DNA of 64,000 nt from Annona cherimola (GCA_030490835.1 CM059971.1:71008224-71072223), one strand, 5' to 3'. Shown: positions 21,931 to 34,479, numbered from the stretch's first letter. Numbers and translations: made by a program. Notes: generated from the letters alone by a model not told the origin.

Positions 21931-23280
21931 TTAATGTTTTCCCTGCAAAAATTCTCTAGATAAATAATCAGGGAGAGCATTATTTTTATCATTTATATAT
22001 TCAATTTCAAAATCAAATAGTACTAAAGTTGCTTGCCACCTAGCAAATATATGTTTAGAAACTTCATTTTTAACATCTTTTTTAATAACGTGTTTAGCTG
22101 CTTTGTAATCTGCTCTTAATAAAAATGGTTTATTTAATAAATCTCCTTGAAATTTAGTTATACATAATACTATAGCAAACATTTCCTTTTTAATTGTTGG
22201 ATATTTTAATCTGGTCTCATTCCATAAACCCGATGTACATCTAATTAGAGATTCTTTATTTTTATCATTTCTTTGTTTTAAAATTCCTCCATAACCAATA
22301 TCTGAAGCATCAGTTTTCACAATCTTAAATAACTTTGGATTTGCTAAGTGAAGATATGGGAGATATTTAACCTTTTCTTTTATATTTTTAACTGCTTTAA
22401 TGTGTTCTTCCGTCCAATGGGGTAAGATTTTTTCTTAATCTTTGTAATAGAATTCTTCTATCATAAGCTAATTTTTCATAAAATTCTGAAATATAATTTA
22501 GGCATCCTAGAAACCTTTGTAATTGGGTTTTGTCTTTAATTTCATCAGGAAATTTTTATGCAAAAATAATCGCTCTATTAATGGGTTGAATTATTTTATT
22601 TTTAATATTAAATCCCAAAAATGATATTTCTGTCTGGAATAATTTCATTTTTCTTTCAGATAAAACTAATCTATTATAGTGAATTATATTTTTGAATGTC
22701 TTCAGATGCTTCCAATGCTGTTAAATAGAGTATGAGAATAGTAATATATCATCAATATAAGCTATAATAAAATCACTATAAGGATTAAAAATGTCATTCA
22801 TAATGTTCTGAAATTCTGAGGGAGCATTTTTAAGTCCAAATGGCATAGCGTTCCATTTATAATGTCCAAATGGAACTATAAAAGTTATTTTATATTTGTC
22901 TTCTTCAGCTATTTGAATTTGCCAGTATCCTGATTTTAAATCAAATTTAGAAAACAGTTTTGCTTTAATAATTCTGTTTAATAAATCCTTTTTATTTGGT
23001 AATGGATATCGTATCCATTTTAATATTTTATTAAGAGGTTTATAGTTTATAACTAATCTTGGTGTTCCTCTCTCAATTTCAGCTGTACTATTGACATAGA
23101 AAGCAGAGCAACTCCAATGTGACTTACTTGGTTTAATTAATTTTTTGTCTAATAATAACTGAATTTCTTGTTTATAATATTTTAATAAATCTACATTCAT
23201 TTGGATGGGTCTAACTTTAGTTGGAATTTTTTCCTCTTTAAAATCTTCTATATAGGGAAGTTTTACTATATGTTTTCATC
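21931..23280 (-). pseudogene. Pararetroviral reverse transcriptase and RNase H
   Basis: The RT domain (about 23200-22400) shows FSKFDLKSGYWQI (first catalytic Asp), PFGLKNAPSEFQ, and the YIDDILLF box with the double Asp. RNase H follows (about 22320-21990) with KTDASDIGYGG, KEMFAIV and LLRADYKAAKHV. Stops or frameshifts interrupt the RT thumb (around 22720 and 22440) and the segment between RT and RNase H. These domains copy viral RNA to DNA by family knowledge. The catalytic boxes look intact, but the polyprotein frame is not. The ORF1 stop is TAA at 21933-21931. Confidence 0.88.
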
Positions 23281-23505
23281 TGTTCCAGAAGGCATTGGGT
23301 CATTCTAAACAGACTTCTTTAGATAACTTTCTTCTAAAGTCTTCTATAGATTATTTTAATGCTCTTTGAATTTTCTTTTCTAAATATTTAATGGAATTTT
23401 GATCTTTTAAGTAACATAAAAGATTCTTTTTATATTCTAAGGATTCTTTCAATTCTGTCAAAAGAGACATTTCTGGTAGTTTGATAAAAGGGAATATAAA
23501 TTTTT

Positions 23506-23919
23506 TTATTGAATTTTGTCGTCCGTAACTGTAAATGGTTTTAAAAGTTGAAGGAATGAGGTTCCTAATATAAATTTTTTCTGCATATTTTTTATTAAAA
23601 TAAAAGGTGTTTGAAGACGTGATTTTAAGTAGCAGATATGGGCTTTTGATAATTTATATCTAACTATCATATCTGTTCCATCTGTTGTAGCTATAGACGA
23701 ATTTGTTGTTTCAAAATATTTAGGGGGTATAATTCCTTCTTTTATACAGTTCAGATCTACTCCTGAATCTACAAGAGCTATTATATCCATGGAAAAATCC
23801 TTAGGTATATCTGGAATTTTGAGGGTTATTTTTATATACCATTTTTGAGAAATAATTTTTTGAGTTTGTTGATATAGAGCATGAATAGAAGACTCAGGAA
23901 CATCCTTTTCTTTAAACAT
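23506..23919 (-). pseudogene. Pararetroviral aspartic protease segment
   Basis: A 137-codon open piece with the retropepsin active-site string ALVDSG (catalytic Asp) about residue 48 and a later FILGTSFL strand matching the conserved ILG flap-side motif. It is followed by a stop before the RT. In the family this protease matures the polyprotein. It is preceded by a stop around 23920 that separates it from the coiled-coil part. Confidence 0.82.
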
Positions 23920-23928
23920 TTCATTGAT

Positions 23929-24780
23929 TTATTGTTCAAATTCTTCCTGATCATTTTCTTCTTTTCCTATGTTTTTAGATAATTCTTTTAACTCTAAAAC
24001 TAGTATTCTAGTTTTTAATTCAGCTATTTCTTTTTTCATAGATTTTATTTCTTGATTTATTTCTATTCTAGATATAGGTTTTGGGACTCCCTTTAAATAT
24101 TTTTCTTGATGTTTTATAATGTTGAATAAAGAAGAAGATGGTTTAATTGATAGTTCTTCCTTTTCTGGATTCTTTTGGTTTGCCATACTTAAAAATTTAT
24201 TAAGAAGTTCGGTTCTTTATTGAACATCTTCAACTTGATTTATTAAATCTAGAAGAGCCTGATCAATATTATTTAACATATTTAGGGAGTGATAACTTGA
24301 GTCCAAAGAGGTCTGGTATTCATTTGAAGAATAAGAACAATGACATCCATTTTCTTGATTAGAATCTGAAGTTTTATTTATATAATTTAGGTGATATTCA
24401 TCATCTGAAGTTATAGAATTAGTTTCACTGTTGGATGAGATTGCTAATTCTTTTAGTTTTTTGGTTATTACTTCAAGGGTTAAGTCTGAATTTGCTAATA
24501 ATTCTCTGACTTGTTTTTTATAACATTTTGAGGCATAATCCCTTCTTTCTTTCTGAAAATATTTCTTATAATATCTTTTAGAGGGTTTTTTATAAGATTT
24601 TTTTTTGTATAATAAGGATTATTGTTAGGTTGATTTTTATATTTTTTATAAGGTTTGTATTTTGGATATTTTGACTTTTTCATTATAGTTTTTTGAAACG
24701 GAACCTTTTCTATACCATATTGAGAACAGAATTGAGATAAATCTTGAGATTTTAAAAAGTGAGTTTCTTCCATCTTCTTT
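23929..24780 (-). pseudogene. Coat protein C-terminal part, knuckle and coiled coil
   Basis: From 24773 down: a strongly basic Lys/Tyr-rich tract (KYPKYKPYKKYKNQ), then a degenerate zinc-knuckle zone in which only part of the CCHC pattern survives (GRDYASKC after a frame change near 24520), then an acidic Ser/Asn-rich spacer, and from about 24186 a heptad-like helical stretch (KSMKKEIAELKTRILVLELK). The order fits the end of a caulimovirid coat protein followed by the linker to protease. Several stops interrupt it. Confidence 0.65.
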
Positions 24781-24829
24781 TGATGACATAGCTCTATTCC
24801 AACTTGTTTAACCTTTGAAAATAATGTTC

Positions 24830-25980
24830 TCCAGGTATAGTTTTCATATGTTAATTTTCCACTATTTTCTTGTTTTTTAAGAGTTTTTACCTTATTTTCT
24901 ATTACAAATGGTAATCAATATAAAATTTTTTCTTTATCAAAAGGTTTCATACCATCATCTAATAATTAAACATTTGTTAAAAATACATCTTTATACCATC
25001 TAAATTTAGAGAGTTGTTTACATCTTAATTTTAATAATCTTTCTCTTATAATAGCTTGATAATCTTCTACCTTTTCTGAAAATTGATATCTAATAGTACT
25101 AATAAGAGTATTTACTTGTTCTGCATCTTTTGTAATAGTAGTTTGTTCTTCTGTGGTTATCTGAATATCCCACCACGCTTTTAGTTGTCCAATAAAACCC
25201 CATGCTAAAGCAATACAGGCACTCTTTTTAGAATAGATTTTTAATTGTATTAACATTTGTGAATACATAATCATACTATTGGTCATGTTCCATATTTGAT
25301 ATTCTGTTGCTCCATCTATATTCTAATCATAAATTGAATTAAGATTAAAGTCACTTTGAGTGGTTGGTCTGTTTTCTTCAAATTATTGATCAATTAGAGA
25401 TGACTTATGATAATAATTTTTTATATTTCTCATATATACTCTTTGAAGAGCATTAACTGTGTTTTTTGAGAGAGTTTGAATATATTTTTTATTAGATTTA
25501 TAATTTAGATCTATTTCATCTAATTTCTTTTTAAGTATTGATAAATTTGAAGGTGTTGATAACTAAGGAGATTCATTTGATGAAGAATCTGGTGATATAT
25601 TTTGAGATATTTCTAATGGTTTTTTGAAAAATGATAAATTAGGATTAGAAATATTTGGCTGTTTTTCTTTACTTTTTATTATTTTCTAATTGGTTTTCTA
25701 TCTTTATTAATTTATAATTTGAGAAATTATTTTGTTGTATTATTTGTGATAAATCTTTAAGATAAACTAGTGTATCCTTATAACTTGATTTTTTAAATGG
25801 TTCTTTGATAATCAATCCATCTATGTCTTTATTTAATCTATCTTTTCTTTCTTCTGGATTGATTTCTTGAGTAGCAATAGAGCTGGATATTTCATTAGTT
25901 TGTTTAAGCATGTCTATAGATAACTCTACCTGATTATTATACCATTCAACGAAAGGTAAATTTTTCTTCATCAATTCACA
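24830..25980 (-). pseudogene. Pararetroviral coat protein core
   Basis: The best-preserved part (25286-24966) has AWGFIGQLKAWWDIQI, the hydrophobic/Trp-Trp-Asp patch typical of caulimovirid coat proteins, and then KLRCKQLSKFRWYKDVFL. A further open stretch at 25974-25669 is Asn/Lys/Glu-rich without a clear domain. Stops are scattered between. Part of this region is repeated at 18255-18625. Confidence 0.75.
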
Positions 25981-26430
25981 ATATCCTACCCATTTTTCTA
26001 TTATTGATCTTAATTATTTTCCTTTATAGGTTTTTGAAATTTATTTTCTTTTTTCTGCATTATATTCAGATTTATATTCCTTTAGTAATGCATCTTTATC
26101 AAATTTAAAGGTTGATTTTTCTGTTATTTCATTTAATTAAAATTTTGATTCTGAGGGCTGAGGATCTGGTCTAGCAATGTTTTGATCATACTGTAACGGA
26201 AATCTTCCTGAGATAGAAGAAGTTGATTTTCTGGTAGGTGAAGTAATAGTTATTTTTGGAGTTACAAGTTTAGATAGACTGATAGAGTGTCTTTTAGTTA
26301 TAGGTTCAAAATTTAAGGTTATAGTTTCATGGGTTTTTGTTATAGCTTCAATTTTTTCGGCAGTTTGTTCAGGGGTTTCTTGAGTAGTATCTTTTTCAAT
26401 TTTTCATTCAGTTGGAAGATTTATTTCTGA

Positions 26431-27015
26431 CTATAATATTTTCTTTGGTTCAATCTTTTTGTGGATAGGGTTGGTTATAAAATAAGGAGTAGCTCCTTTT
26501 TCTTGTAATATTAAAGATCTGGAAACTAATGTTTTCATTACTTTATAATATATTTGATATTGGATACATAAAGGCTTAGATCCCATTCTCATGTTGAAAC
26601 CTTGAGTTTGAACAAGTAGTGATAAAACATCTAAGGTGTGTGGATTTGTGAGGCTTATAGAAAAATTTGGGAAGCGATTAAAATAAACTAGTCCAGCATG
26701 CAACAATGTTTGACTAATTCCTAAAATATAATCCGAGAAATTTTTATATCTATTATTCTTTAAACAAGCTAAGACAGAAGCTTGAAGTCCTAACCTAACC
26801 AATGGTTGGATGACTATCTGAATTAAACCAAAATGTAAAAATTTAAATTCTTTTTCACATAAATCCTTTATAGCTTTCTTCTGTAATAGTTGAATTTGAT
26901 GAGATCCTTCTCCAAATTCTAACATAGTTTCTAGGGTTTTGATTCTGTATTCAGTTTTAAAATCAAAAGCTCCTATCTTATAAATTTCTTTAATTGGGAC
27001 TTTAGGAATTTTCCA
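26431..27015 (-). pseudogene. Pararetroviral movement protein, N-terminus missing
   Basis: A 164-codon open piece plus upstream in-frame homology to about 27015. It carries FGLIQIVIQPLVRLG and a downstream NRFPNFSISLTNPHTLD stretch, the core pattern of the 30K-type movement proteins of Caulimoviridae that open plasmodesmata. The frame ends at 26431 with a stop before the Thr/Ser-rich linker (26430-26150). The start is lost at the junction with the R1-type repeats. Confidence 0.72.
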
Positions 27016-27017
27016 AA

Positions 27018-27720
27018 AACTTAAATTTTGGTACTAGTCCATGTTTCCACCAAATTGTAGCCCTTTTGCGTTCCCTAATTTTTTTTATTTTAAACTTTTA
27101 GATTTAAATTATTTATTTTATTAAACATATTTTATTTTATAATATTATCAAAAATTACTTTGATCAAAAACTTATATTTTGAAAAGAATAGTAAGTAAAT
27201 AAGTATTAATTTTTTTAAAAATGTAATAATAGTATGTAATAATGTTCAATAATTTAGTTTTTATAACATAAATAAATAAATTAATTATGTGATGTGTTTG
27301 TTTAGAGAATAATGGAAAACAAAAAATTAAAATGGAACTCACCGCGTCCCCTAATTTATTTTAAACTTTTAAATTTATTTTATTAAACACATTTTATTTT
27401 ATAGTGTTATCAAAAATTATTTTGATCAAAAGCTTATATTTTGGAAAGAATGGTAAGTAAATAACTATTAATTTTTTTTTAAAATGTAATATATAGTATA
27501 TAATAATTTTCAATACATTTATTTTTTATAACATAAATAAATAAATTAATTATTTGTTGTGTTTGTTTAGAAAATAGTGGAAAATGAAGGATTAAAATGG
27601 AACTTGGCGCGTTCCCTAATTTTTTTAAACTTTTAAATTTATTTTATTTATTTTATTAAAAAATTTTTATTTTATAATGTCATCAAAAATTACTTTGATC
27701 AAAGCCTTATATTTAGCCCA
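27018..27720 (+). repeat. R1 repeats abutting the viral insert
   Basis: Starts ACTTAAATTTTGGTACTAGTCC as at 17515, then three R1 units starting GCGTTCCC/GCGTCCCC at about 27068, 27344 and 27607 (periods about 276 and 263 bp), the last partial. The same repeats sit at 17455-18055, so the pararetroviral block is bracketed by direct copies. Confidence 0.82.
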
Positions 27721-27759
27721 TAATTTCTCTTTCACGAACAGAAACAATTCAAAAATATA

Positions 27760-27960
27760 AGTTTTTGATCAAAGTAATTTTTGATAACATTATAAAATAA
27801 AATGTGTTTAATAAAATAAATAAATTAAATTTAAAAGTTTAAAAAAATTAGGGGACACGCTAAGTTCCATTTTAATTCTTCATTTTCCATTATTCTCTAA
27901 ACAAACACAACAAATAATTAATTTATTTATTTATGTTACGTTGATTTTATACACTTGTAG
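27760..27960 (-). repeat. R1 repeat, inverted partial copy
   Basis: AGTTTTTGATCAAAGTAATTTTTGATAACATTATAAAATA followed by GGGGACACGCTAAGTTCCATTTTAA and CATTATTCTCTAAACAAACACA is the reverse of an R1 unit. Confidence 0.8.
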
Positions 27961-29086
27961 ATGACATTATGTACAGTGATATTAGGCAAATGAAAGGATT
28001 TCCATGATAATACAAATAATACTAAATATAATGGATGAAGAAGATTTTTCATTAATCTTTTAAATGTTAAAAATAAAGAAGATGTCATAGAAGTATCTTT
28101 GTTTATATAAACTTAAAATGTTGAGTTTATGTTATATCCATGGATAAAAAATTTATGAGAGTGTAGACACTATCAACATGCTACTATCATGCTAACTATG
28201 GGATGTGATTCTTTGCACTCGGGTGCACTTAGGCTCCATGCATCTAGGTGCATTTAACCCATTTTTAAAAAAATTTTGAAACTTTTATATAAAAGTGTTA
28301 ATCTAAGTGAATATAATATGTATATTAATTTTTATCATTTTTGAAGATTTTTAAATATTTTTGAATTTTTAAATATTTTTTGAATTTGTAAAAATCAGTT
28401 GCACTTTTAGTAATTTAAATACAAAAAATATGAGTAATACTTGTTACCCAAAATATCTAAAAATGATTAAAATTAATACACATGTTAAATATATTTATAT
28501 TAATAGTTTTGTAAAAAATATTAAAAAAATATAAAAAATTAAATATTTTCACCCAAGTGTACCAAAGCAAAGTGCACCTAAGTGTATACAATACAATCAC
28601 CTTCTGCTAATGGTTACCTTATTGATTAGCATATTAACTCGTATAACATGATAACTAAACTACGTCACATTTCACAAACGGTCTTTTTTTTATATTCATA
28701 TTTTACTCATCTCAATTTGTATTAGAATAAGACTTCAAGATATTCTTACAATATTCAAACATCAATTATCTTACCAATATTTTAATTTTTCTGTATATAA
28801 TATTTCCTAATATTCCAAATAGTGGACGCTCTCACAGAATTCTCAAAGAGAATACGCCAACACTCACTACGCAGTTGTGAAAATACTGTCGCTGCATGTA
28901 ATGAAAAGCCACGGCTGTGAAAATGCTGTCGTTGAGTTTTGAAAGGGCATCACCAACTGAATGGGTGAAATTCCCTTACGACTAAAGCAGTTTGCAGACA
29001 ATCTTGATAGACGTCCCATATTGATGGGCTTTTACTCATTGCGGATAATTTGGAGAAAGTGTACAGGGTCAGTATGAGGTGAGTCT
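27961..29086. other. AT-rich spacer with decayed MITE
   Basis: Apart from the MITE at 28205-28600 I see only AT-rich DNA and a small repeat near 28870-28940 (GTTGTGAAAATACTGTCGCTG / GCTGTGAAAATGCTGTCGTTG). Confidence 0.45.
28205..28600. mobile_element. Decayed Mutator-type MITE
   Basis: GTGATTCTTTGCACTCGGGTGCACTTAGG at left and, inverted, the right end at 28600 resemble the arms of the 411-bp element at 10483. AT-rich arms of similar design lie between. The duplication is no longer readable. Confidence 0.65.
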
Positions 29087-29799
29087 GCTGACACTAGGTG
29101 TGTTAATGGTCATGGTCAACCCGTTAATCCGCTCGTCCAACCTGTTAATAAATGAATTTAGGTTGGAATTTTTGAATAAATGGGTTATGAACCGCCAACC
29201 CGTTCAACCATTTAATTAAATAAACGGATTAAGGTTGAGGGTTTGCAACCCGTCAACCCGTCCAACCCGTTCAACCCGTGTAACTCATTTAATATAATAT
29301 ATTATAATACATATGTAATATTTATATAGAAATACATTTTTTCGGCCAGTCTGCCCTTCCTACTCTCTTATCCCGCACCTGAAGCCAGATTCCATTTTTG
29401 TCTGCAGTTTCACCTTGGTCGTGTTGGCAGACGGAGAGCTCTTGTCTTTCCTTTGAGGCTTACTGGTACCCTCCTTTCGTTTCGTCTCGATTAGGAGACA
29501 CTCTTTCATATGGGCATACGTCGCTAGCCTTTTACCAAATCTTGTCCCGCCAGCGCCCCCCATCCAGCTGACTCCTTCTGCCCCATTTCTTCCACATTGA
29601 CAACCAAATTGGAGCTTGATCGACGACAACCTCTCATCTATTCTTCATCTTGCTTCCGTTTTTTCGATTTCTATCCTCGTCTCCTTCACCCCTACTTGGC
29701 TGATCCATCGCTATCCAGTATCTGCTAGAGAGGAGAAAGGGGTTTGCCAATAGCCACTTCGCCTACAACTGGAAGCACATACAGGCAGACAACACGGTA

Positions 29800-29827
29800 T
29801 TCCTTCCTTCCTTCCTTCCTTCCTTCC
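29800..29827 (+). repeat. (TTCC)n microsatellite
   Basis: About seven TTCC units in the 5' part of the hAT element. Confidence 0.9.
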
Positions 29828-30611
29828 GTTTTTTGTTTTCTTCATTCCATTGCTATTTACTATCTGTTGGGATAAACTTTGATTCATTCACTATCTATCC
29901 GGTCTTGCTCCTTGTAGGACCACCACCCACTCCGAAATCAGCACTCTCACACCGGCTGCTCGCAGGAGCTCGCGACATTTTACCATCAGGGTATGTTGGC
30001 TTTGGTTGCTGTCCTAGTGAATTCCAGCTCGTAATGCCACAAATTGATTTGGGGTCTTCCAAAATCTCCTTTTTCCCCTAGAAATTCGTTATGTGTGCAG
30101 GAAAACTTGTAGGATGGTTCCATCATTACTGATGCTAGTGTGAATAAACATCGCATCTTCTTCTTCCTCTTCTTTTTTCTCTTCCTCCTAAATACTCTAA
30201 ATTATTGCTCTGTGCATATGTGAAATGCTCTTTGTGTGAATAGCTATTCTTCTGCGTAGCAATTTTGTTTTTCCATTTATAGCTTGTTGATGTTCAAAAT
30301 CTCTCCAGAGCACTGGATGTTGAGATGACTGTTCTTTGCATATGATGCTCTGATTTGGACGTAGCAGATGATGTCATGAATGTGCTGGAACCTGACTAAT
30401 GCATTTGCATAGGTTCTGAGCCTTAAATCACAAATTATAACAAATTTGTTCCTATTTCATTGATAGAGTGAACAAGCCTTACTTACCAATAGCTGCAGGG
30501 GACCTTTTTGTTCAGTCAACTTGGCTTTTGGTGTTGGGATTTGCAACCACAGGCCTTCTGATTATTGGGATAAATTTTGGGTCATTCATTTCTGCTCTTT
30601 AGGTATTGAAT

Positions 30612-32625
30612 ATGGATGAAGAGTGAATGGAAATTAATCAACCCACACTTGAATCCAAAGTTGCTTCGTCATCTATGATTAAATCTAAGGCAAAAGGGTT
30701 AGGAAGTCAACTTCAGTGGTGTGGGAATATTTTACTAAAGATAAAGATGAAAATGGGAAGCTTTTAGGGAATGCAAATGTAACTATTACAAGAAATCATA
30801 TGAATGTAATAGTGGTCATGGTACAACGACACTTAAAAGACACTTGGATAGTCAATGCCCCAAGTATCCCCATGGTGATAGAGATAAAAAACCGCAATTA
30901 TTGATATTTTCAACTAGTGCAGGATCAGGAGATGGAAATGTTTTAAGTAACTAGAAATTTGATCAAGAATTCTCTAGGAAGGCAATGGCACGCATGATTA
31001 TTGAAGATGAATTACCTTTTAAGTTTGTTGAAAAGAATGACTTTCGTCAGTTTTGCAAAATCTTTGCAACTAAGATTTAACATTGTCACAAGAGCTACAA
31101 TTACTAAAGATTGTATGGATATTTATATGTCAGAAAGGGAAAAGCTAGAAACTATTTTTCAACAATCAGTTAATTGTATTTTCTTGACTACTGATTTATG
31201 GACTTCCAACCAAAATCAAGGATACTTGTGTCTCACCGCACAGTACATTGATGTAAAGTGGAAGATATAAAAGAAGATTATTTGCTTTTGTATTCTCCTA
31301 TCACCACACGCCGGGGATATTATTGCACAGTCTCTTGAGTTGGGTCTTAAAAGTTGGGGCATTAAGAAAATCTGCACTATCACTGTGGATAATGCTTCTT
31401 CCAATGATGTTACTAACAAGAATTTTGGGAGAAGAATGTTTTGCTATGTGGTGAGGAATATTTGCATGTTAGATGTGCTGCACATATTATAAATTTAATT
31501 GTCAAAGATGGTATAGATGAAATCAAAGATTCAATATTTCGAATCCGGTTTGTTGTTAAATATGTGAAAAGTTCTCCAAGTAGACTCCAAAAATTCAAAA
31601 TGTGCACTGAGAAGGAAGAAATTACATGTCAACATTCTCTATGCTTGGATGTACCAAGTCGTTAGAACTCTACATATTTAATGTTGGAATCTGCTTTAAA
31701 ATATCAAAAGGCATTTGATTACCTTGCTGATAAAGATAGTGTTTTTAGATCAAACAGTCCTCCAACTGATGAAGATTGGGAGAATGCTAGAGTAATTTGT
31801 AAATTTTTAGAGAAGTTTTATCACATCACTACTCGTGTATCTGATTTTTTGTATTACACTTCAAATATTTATTTTGTGAAAATTTGTAAGATTGAAAGGC
31901 TCTTGGTCTCTCTTCGAAAGTCATCTAATGTGAACTTGAGGCAAATGTCTATAAAAATGAAAGATAAATTTGATAAGTATTGAGGGACTTTTGAGGAGAT
32001 GAACATTTTATTAATCATAGTTGTGGTGTTAGATCCACGATACAAATTGGGATATGTTGAATGGTGTTATGAAATGAGTCATGGATTAGAGAAAGCATTA
32101 GAAATTGGTTAGAAAGTGAAGGAAAAATTATATGAGTTGTATACTATTTATAAAACTGAGCTCAGTGAGACTGTATCTAAGGATGGCAGTAGTGATGAGG
32201 TGGATGAGGTTAATATGAACTCGGATGATTTTGGTGAAGACGATGCATGGTATTAGTGTGATTGATTCTCAAAGCGCGAACACTTAAAAACAGAAGTGGA
32301 TCAATATCTAGAAGAAGCGAGTGTGGGTAGGGCATCTAGGTTTGATATTTTGGCATGATGGTCTAAAAATAAGGACTACAAGATATTACTTTATCTAGCA
32401 TGAGATATTTTGGCAATTCCAGTGTCTACAGTTGCTTCGGAATTAGCTTTTAGCATATGCGGATGTGTACTAGATCAATTTAGAAGCTCTCTAACATCAC
32501 GACTTGTGGAGATTTTGGTATGTGCACAAGATTGGATCAAACCATCACCACAACCTCTAGGAGTTGAGGAGCACTTGACAGAAATTGAAACAACTGAATC
32601 AAGTATTTACTTTTTATCTTTTTAA
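30612..32625 (+). pseudogene. hAT transposase, RICESLEEPER-like, broken
   Basis: An ATG at 30612 is followed within five codons by TGA. A BED-type zinc finger is recognisable at 30716-30870 (VWEYFTKDKDENGK, then after a frame change TTTLKRHL). The core follows: AMARMIIEDELPFKFVE, FLTTDLWTSNQNQGYLCLTA and TITVDNASSND (catalytic-region Asp residues). Then FDYLADKD, WENARVICKFLEKFY, and near the end the hAT dimerisation region IPVSTVASELAFS and RLVEILVCAQDW. At least five stops and frameshifts break it (for example TAA at 31268, TGA at 31981, TAG at 32110, TAG at 32255). The family cuts and pastes its own element. Confidence 0.88.
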
Positions 32626-33530
32626 ACTGATTTTCATACTTTATACTACACTATTTTATTTCTGTTCACATATTTATTGACACTTTTCAATAATTTTGCA
32701 GCTATAACAACTTCTGTTAATCTTAAGACAAGTATTGATTTTCTCCAATAGTTGGATCTTAATTGAGATAATAATAAAAATTTAGACAGCATATATAGTT
32801 CTTTAATCTTTTACAAATTAGTTTTATATGTTTAACTATTTTCTAATATCTATTTTATTTTACTATATATTTTCAGGACTAAAATGATACTGCATAAAAT
32901 GGAGAAAGCGGATGAAGAACTATCAAGTTTGGAGAGCATAAAACAGTTATTTGTTGTTTTTATTTTTAGATCAAAGTTGTTTGAACTTTGAACTCTACTT
33001 ATTGTTATGTGTTTTAAGAAAATAATGCGTAACAATATGTGATATTTGAATTTTTGAAATGTGATTGTTTGAGTGTATTATAATGAAAGTCTTACTTTCT
33101 TAATGGAAGTCTTACTTGATTCTTCTCAAATGTATGTTTGTGAGTTCCATATTTATAGCGTTGATTGAATTGTTTGATAGAAATAAAATATGTTGTATTT
33201 TGAAACAGGAATTGGTATTAAAGAGATGATTTGAGATTGGAGCTGATATTTTCAAGCAAAATTAAATTAAATTTAGGTATGTTAACTTCGAATTATTTAA
33301 TTTATTTAATTTTACAGACTTTATTGAAGGTTTTTAGCATGAAAATTAGTAACAAACACAATCTGTTAACAACCCGTTAACCCATTTATTAAATGGGTTG
33401 TAAATGGATTAGGGTTGAAGTTTTTTAAATGAGTTAATAACGGATTAGGGTTGAGATATATTAAATGGGTTAGGATTAGGATTAGGCTCCAACTCGTTCG
33501 ACCTGGTCCGTTAACACCCCTAGCTGGCAC

Positions 33531-34479
33531 GACCTAACAAGCTTTTTTTTCTTTAAAAAAATACTTTTACGTTTCAGTGCTTTTAAAAATTTTGAAAACT
33601 TCCATAAAAAAAATGAAAGCCTTTGTCAGAAAAGTATTCCTATTGAAAATTCTCTTTGTTTGCGAGAAGCATGCATTTAATTGATGCTTCTCATTAAAGT
33701 ATTACTAATAGGATTCTGTTGAGTTTAGGTGAGTGTCGATCAAGATTGGGATGATACAGGAATGGGATGAAATCGGATGAGTATACTATAAAATTTTTTT
33801 ATTTTTTTTAAAAATATTTTCTCATTCCCAATATATAATAACTTACCTTTTCTTGTTTCATATATAAAATTTTCGTTTCTAATGCAATCTTTTTACTCTT
33901 AGCATACTTTTTTAAAATTTTAGTACATAACAACATATTTTCATCCAATCTTCTCATCCCATTTCACCATCCCAAATAAGTATAGTTGCGCTTTAAGTGA
34001 CATAGTTGTTAATTCCAACTAACATAAGCTTATATTAATTTAGGCTAAAATGTGTAATTTTAAATTTTTTACTTTTCATGAAAATATTTTTCTAAAAATG
34101 TTCAACTCACGTGATAAATTTTAAAATTTTTGAATATATTTTTATTTTTATTTTCAAAATTAAAATTTTGGATGATGAAATAACTTAATATTCCAAAATT
34201 TTTCTTTTTGAAAAAAATAAGCGCACATATCCAAATTTTGTAAAAACCGGCAAATGAATTAATTATAATTGGAAAATATTTTCATGAAAATTTTAAAAAT
34301 AAGAAATATACCTTTTAGGTTAGACTAATATAAGTTTACATTAGTTTGGGTTAATAAGATCAAAGCACCTGCATTTTAGTATTATGTTTTGGTATATGTG
34401 GCCATGTTTATTTCAAAAGACTTATGTAGGCCACATTACAATACTCTAAGGCTCTGTTCCACTTTAGGAGCTCTATTTC
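33531..34479. other. Unassigned AT-rich spacer
   Basis: No ORF or element end is recognised between the hAT element and the LINE. Confidence 0.45.

Larger units (their letters stand above)
20830..27015 (-). mobile_element. Endogenous caulimovirid, florendovirus-like, degraded
   Basis: On the minus strand the order is movement protein, coiled coil, coat protein, degenerate zinc knuckle, aspartic protease, reverse transcriptase, RNase H, then a separate second ORF. There is no integrase and no LTR, so this is a pararetrovirus and not a Ty3 element. A long ORF1 polyprotein plus an unknown ORF2 fits the published florendovirus layout; Petuvirus-like relatives are the alternative. All reading frames carry several stops and frameshifts. 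The left end fades in AT-rich DNA near 20830 and the right end stops inside the movement protein, directly joined to R1-type repeats. This is an old, inactive genomic copy. Confidence 0.85.
29095..33522 (+). mobile_element. Dead autonomous-type hAT transposon
   Basis: A 4428-bp element with inverted ends TAGGTGTGTTAATGG (left) and TAGGGGTGTTAACGG (right, inverted). It is flanked by the 8-bp duplication GCTGACAC / GCTGGCAC (29087-29094, 33523-33530). Subterminal DNA at both ends is full of AACCCGTTAA / TTAACGGGTT-type repeats, as usual for hAT transposase binding. The interior holds a broken BED/hAT transposase. The mismatch in the duplication and the many breaks show an old insertion. Confidence 0.9.
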
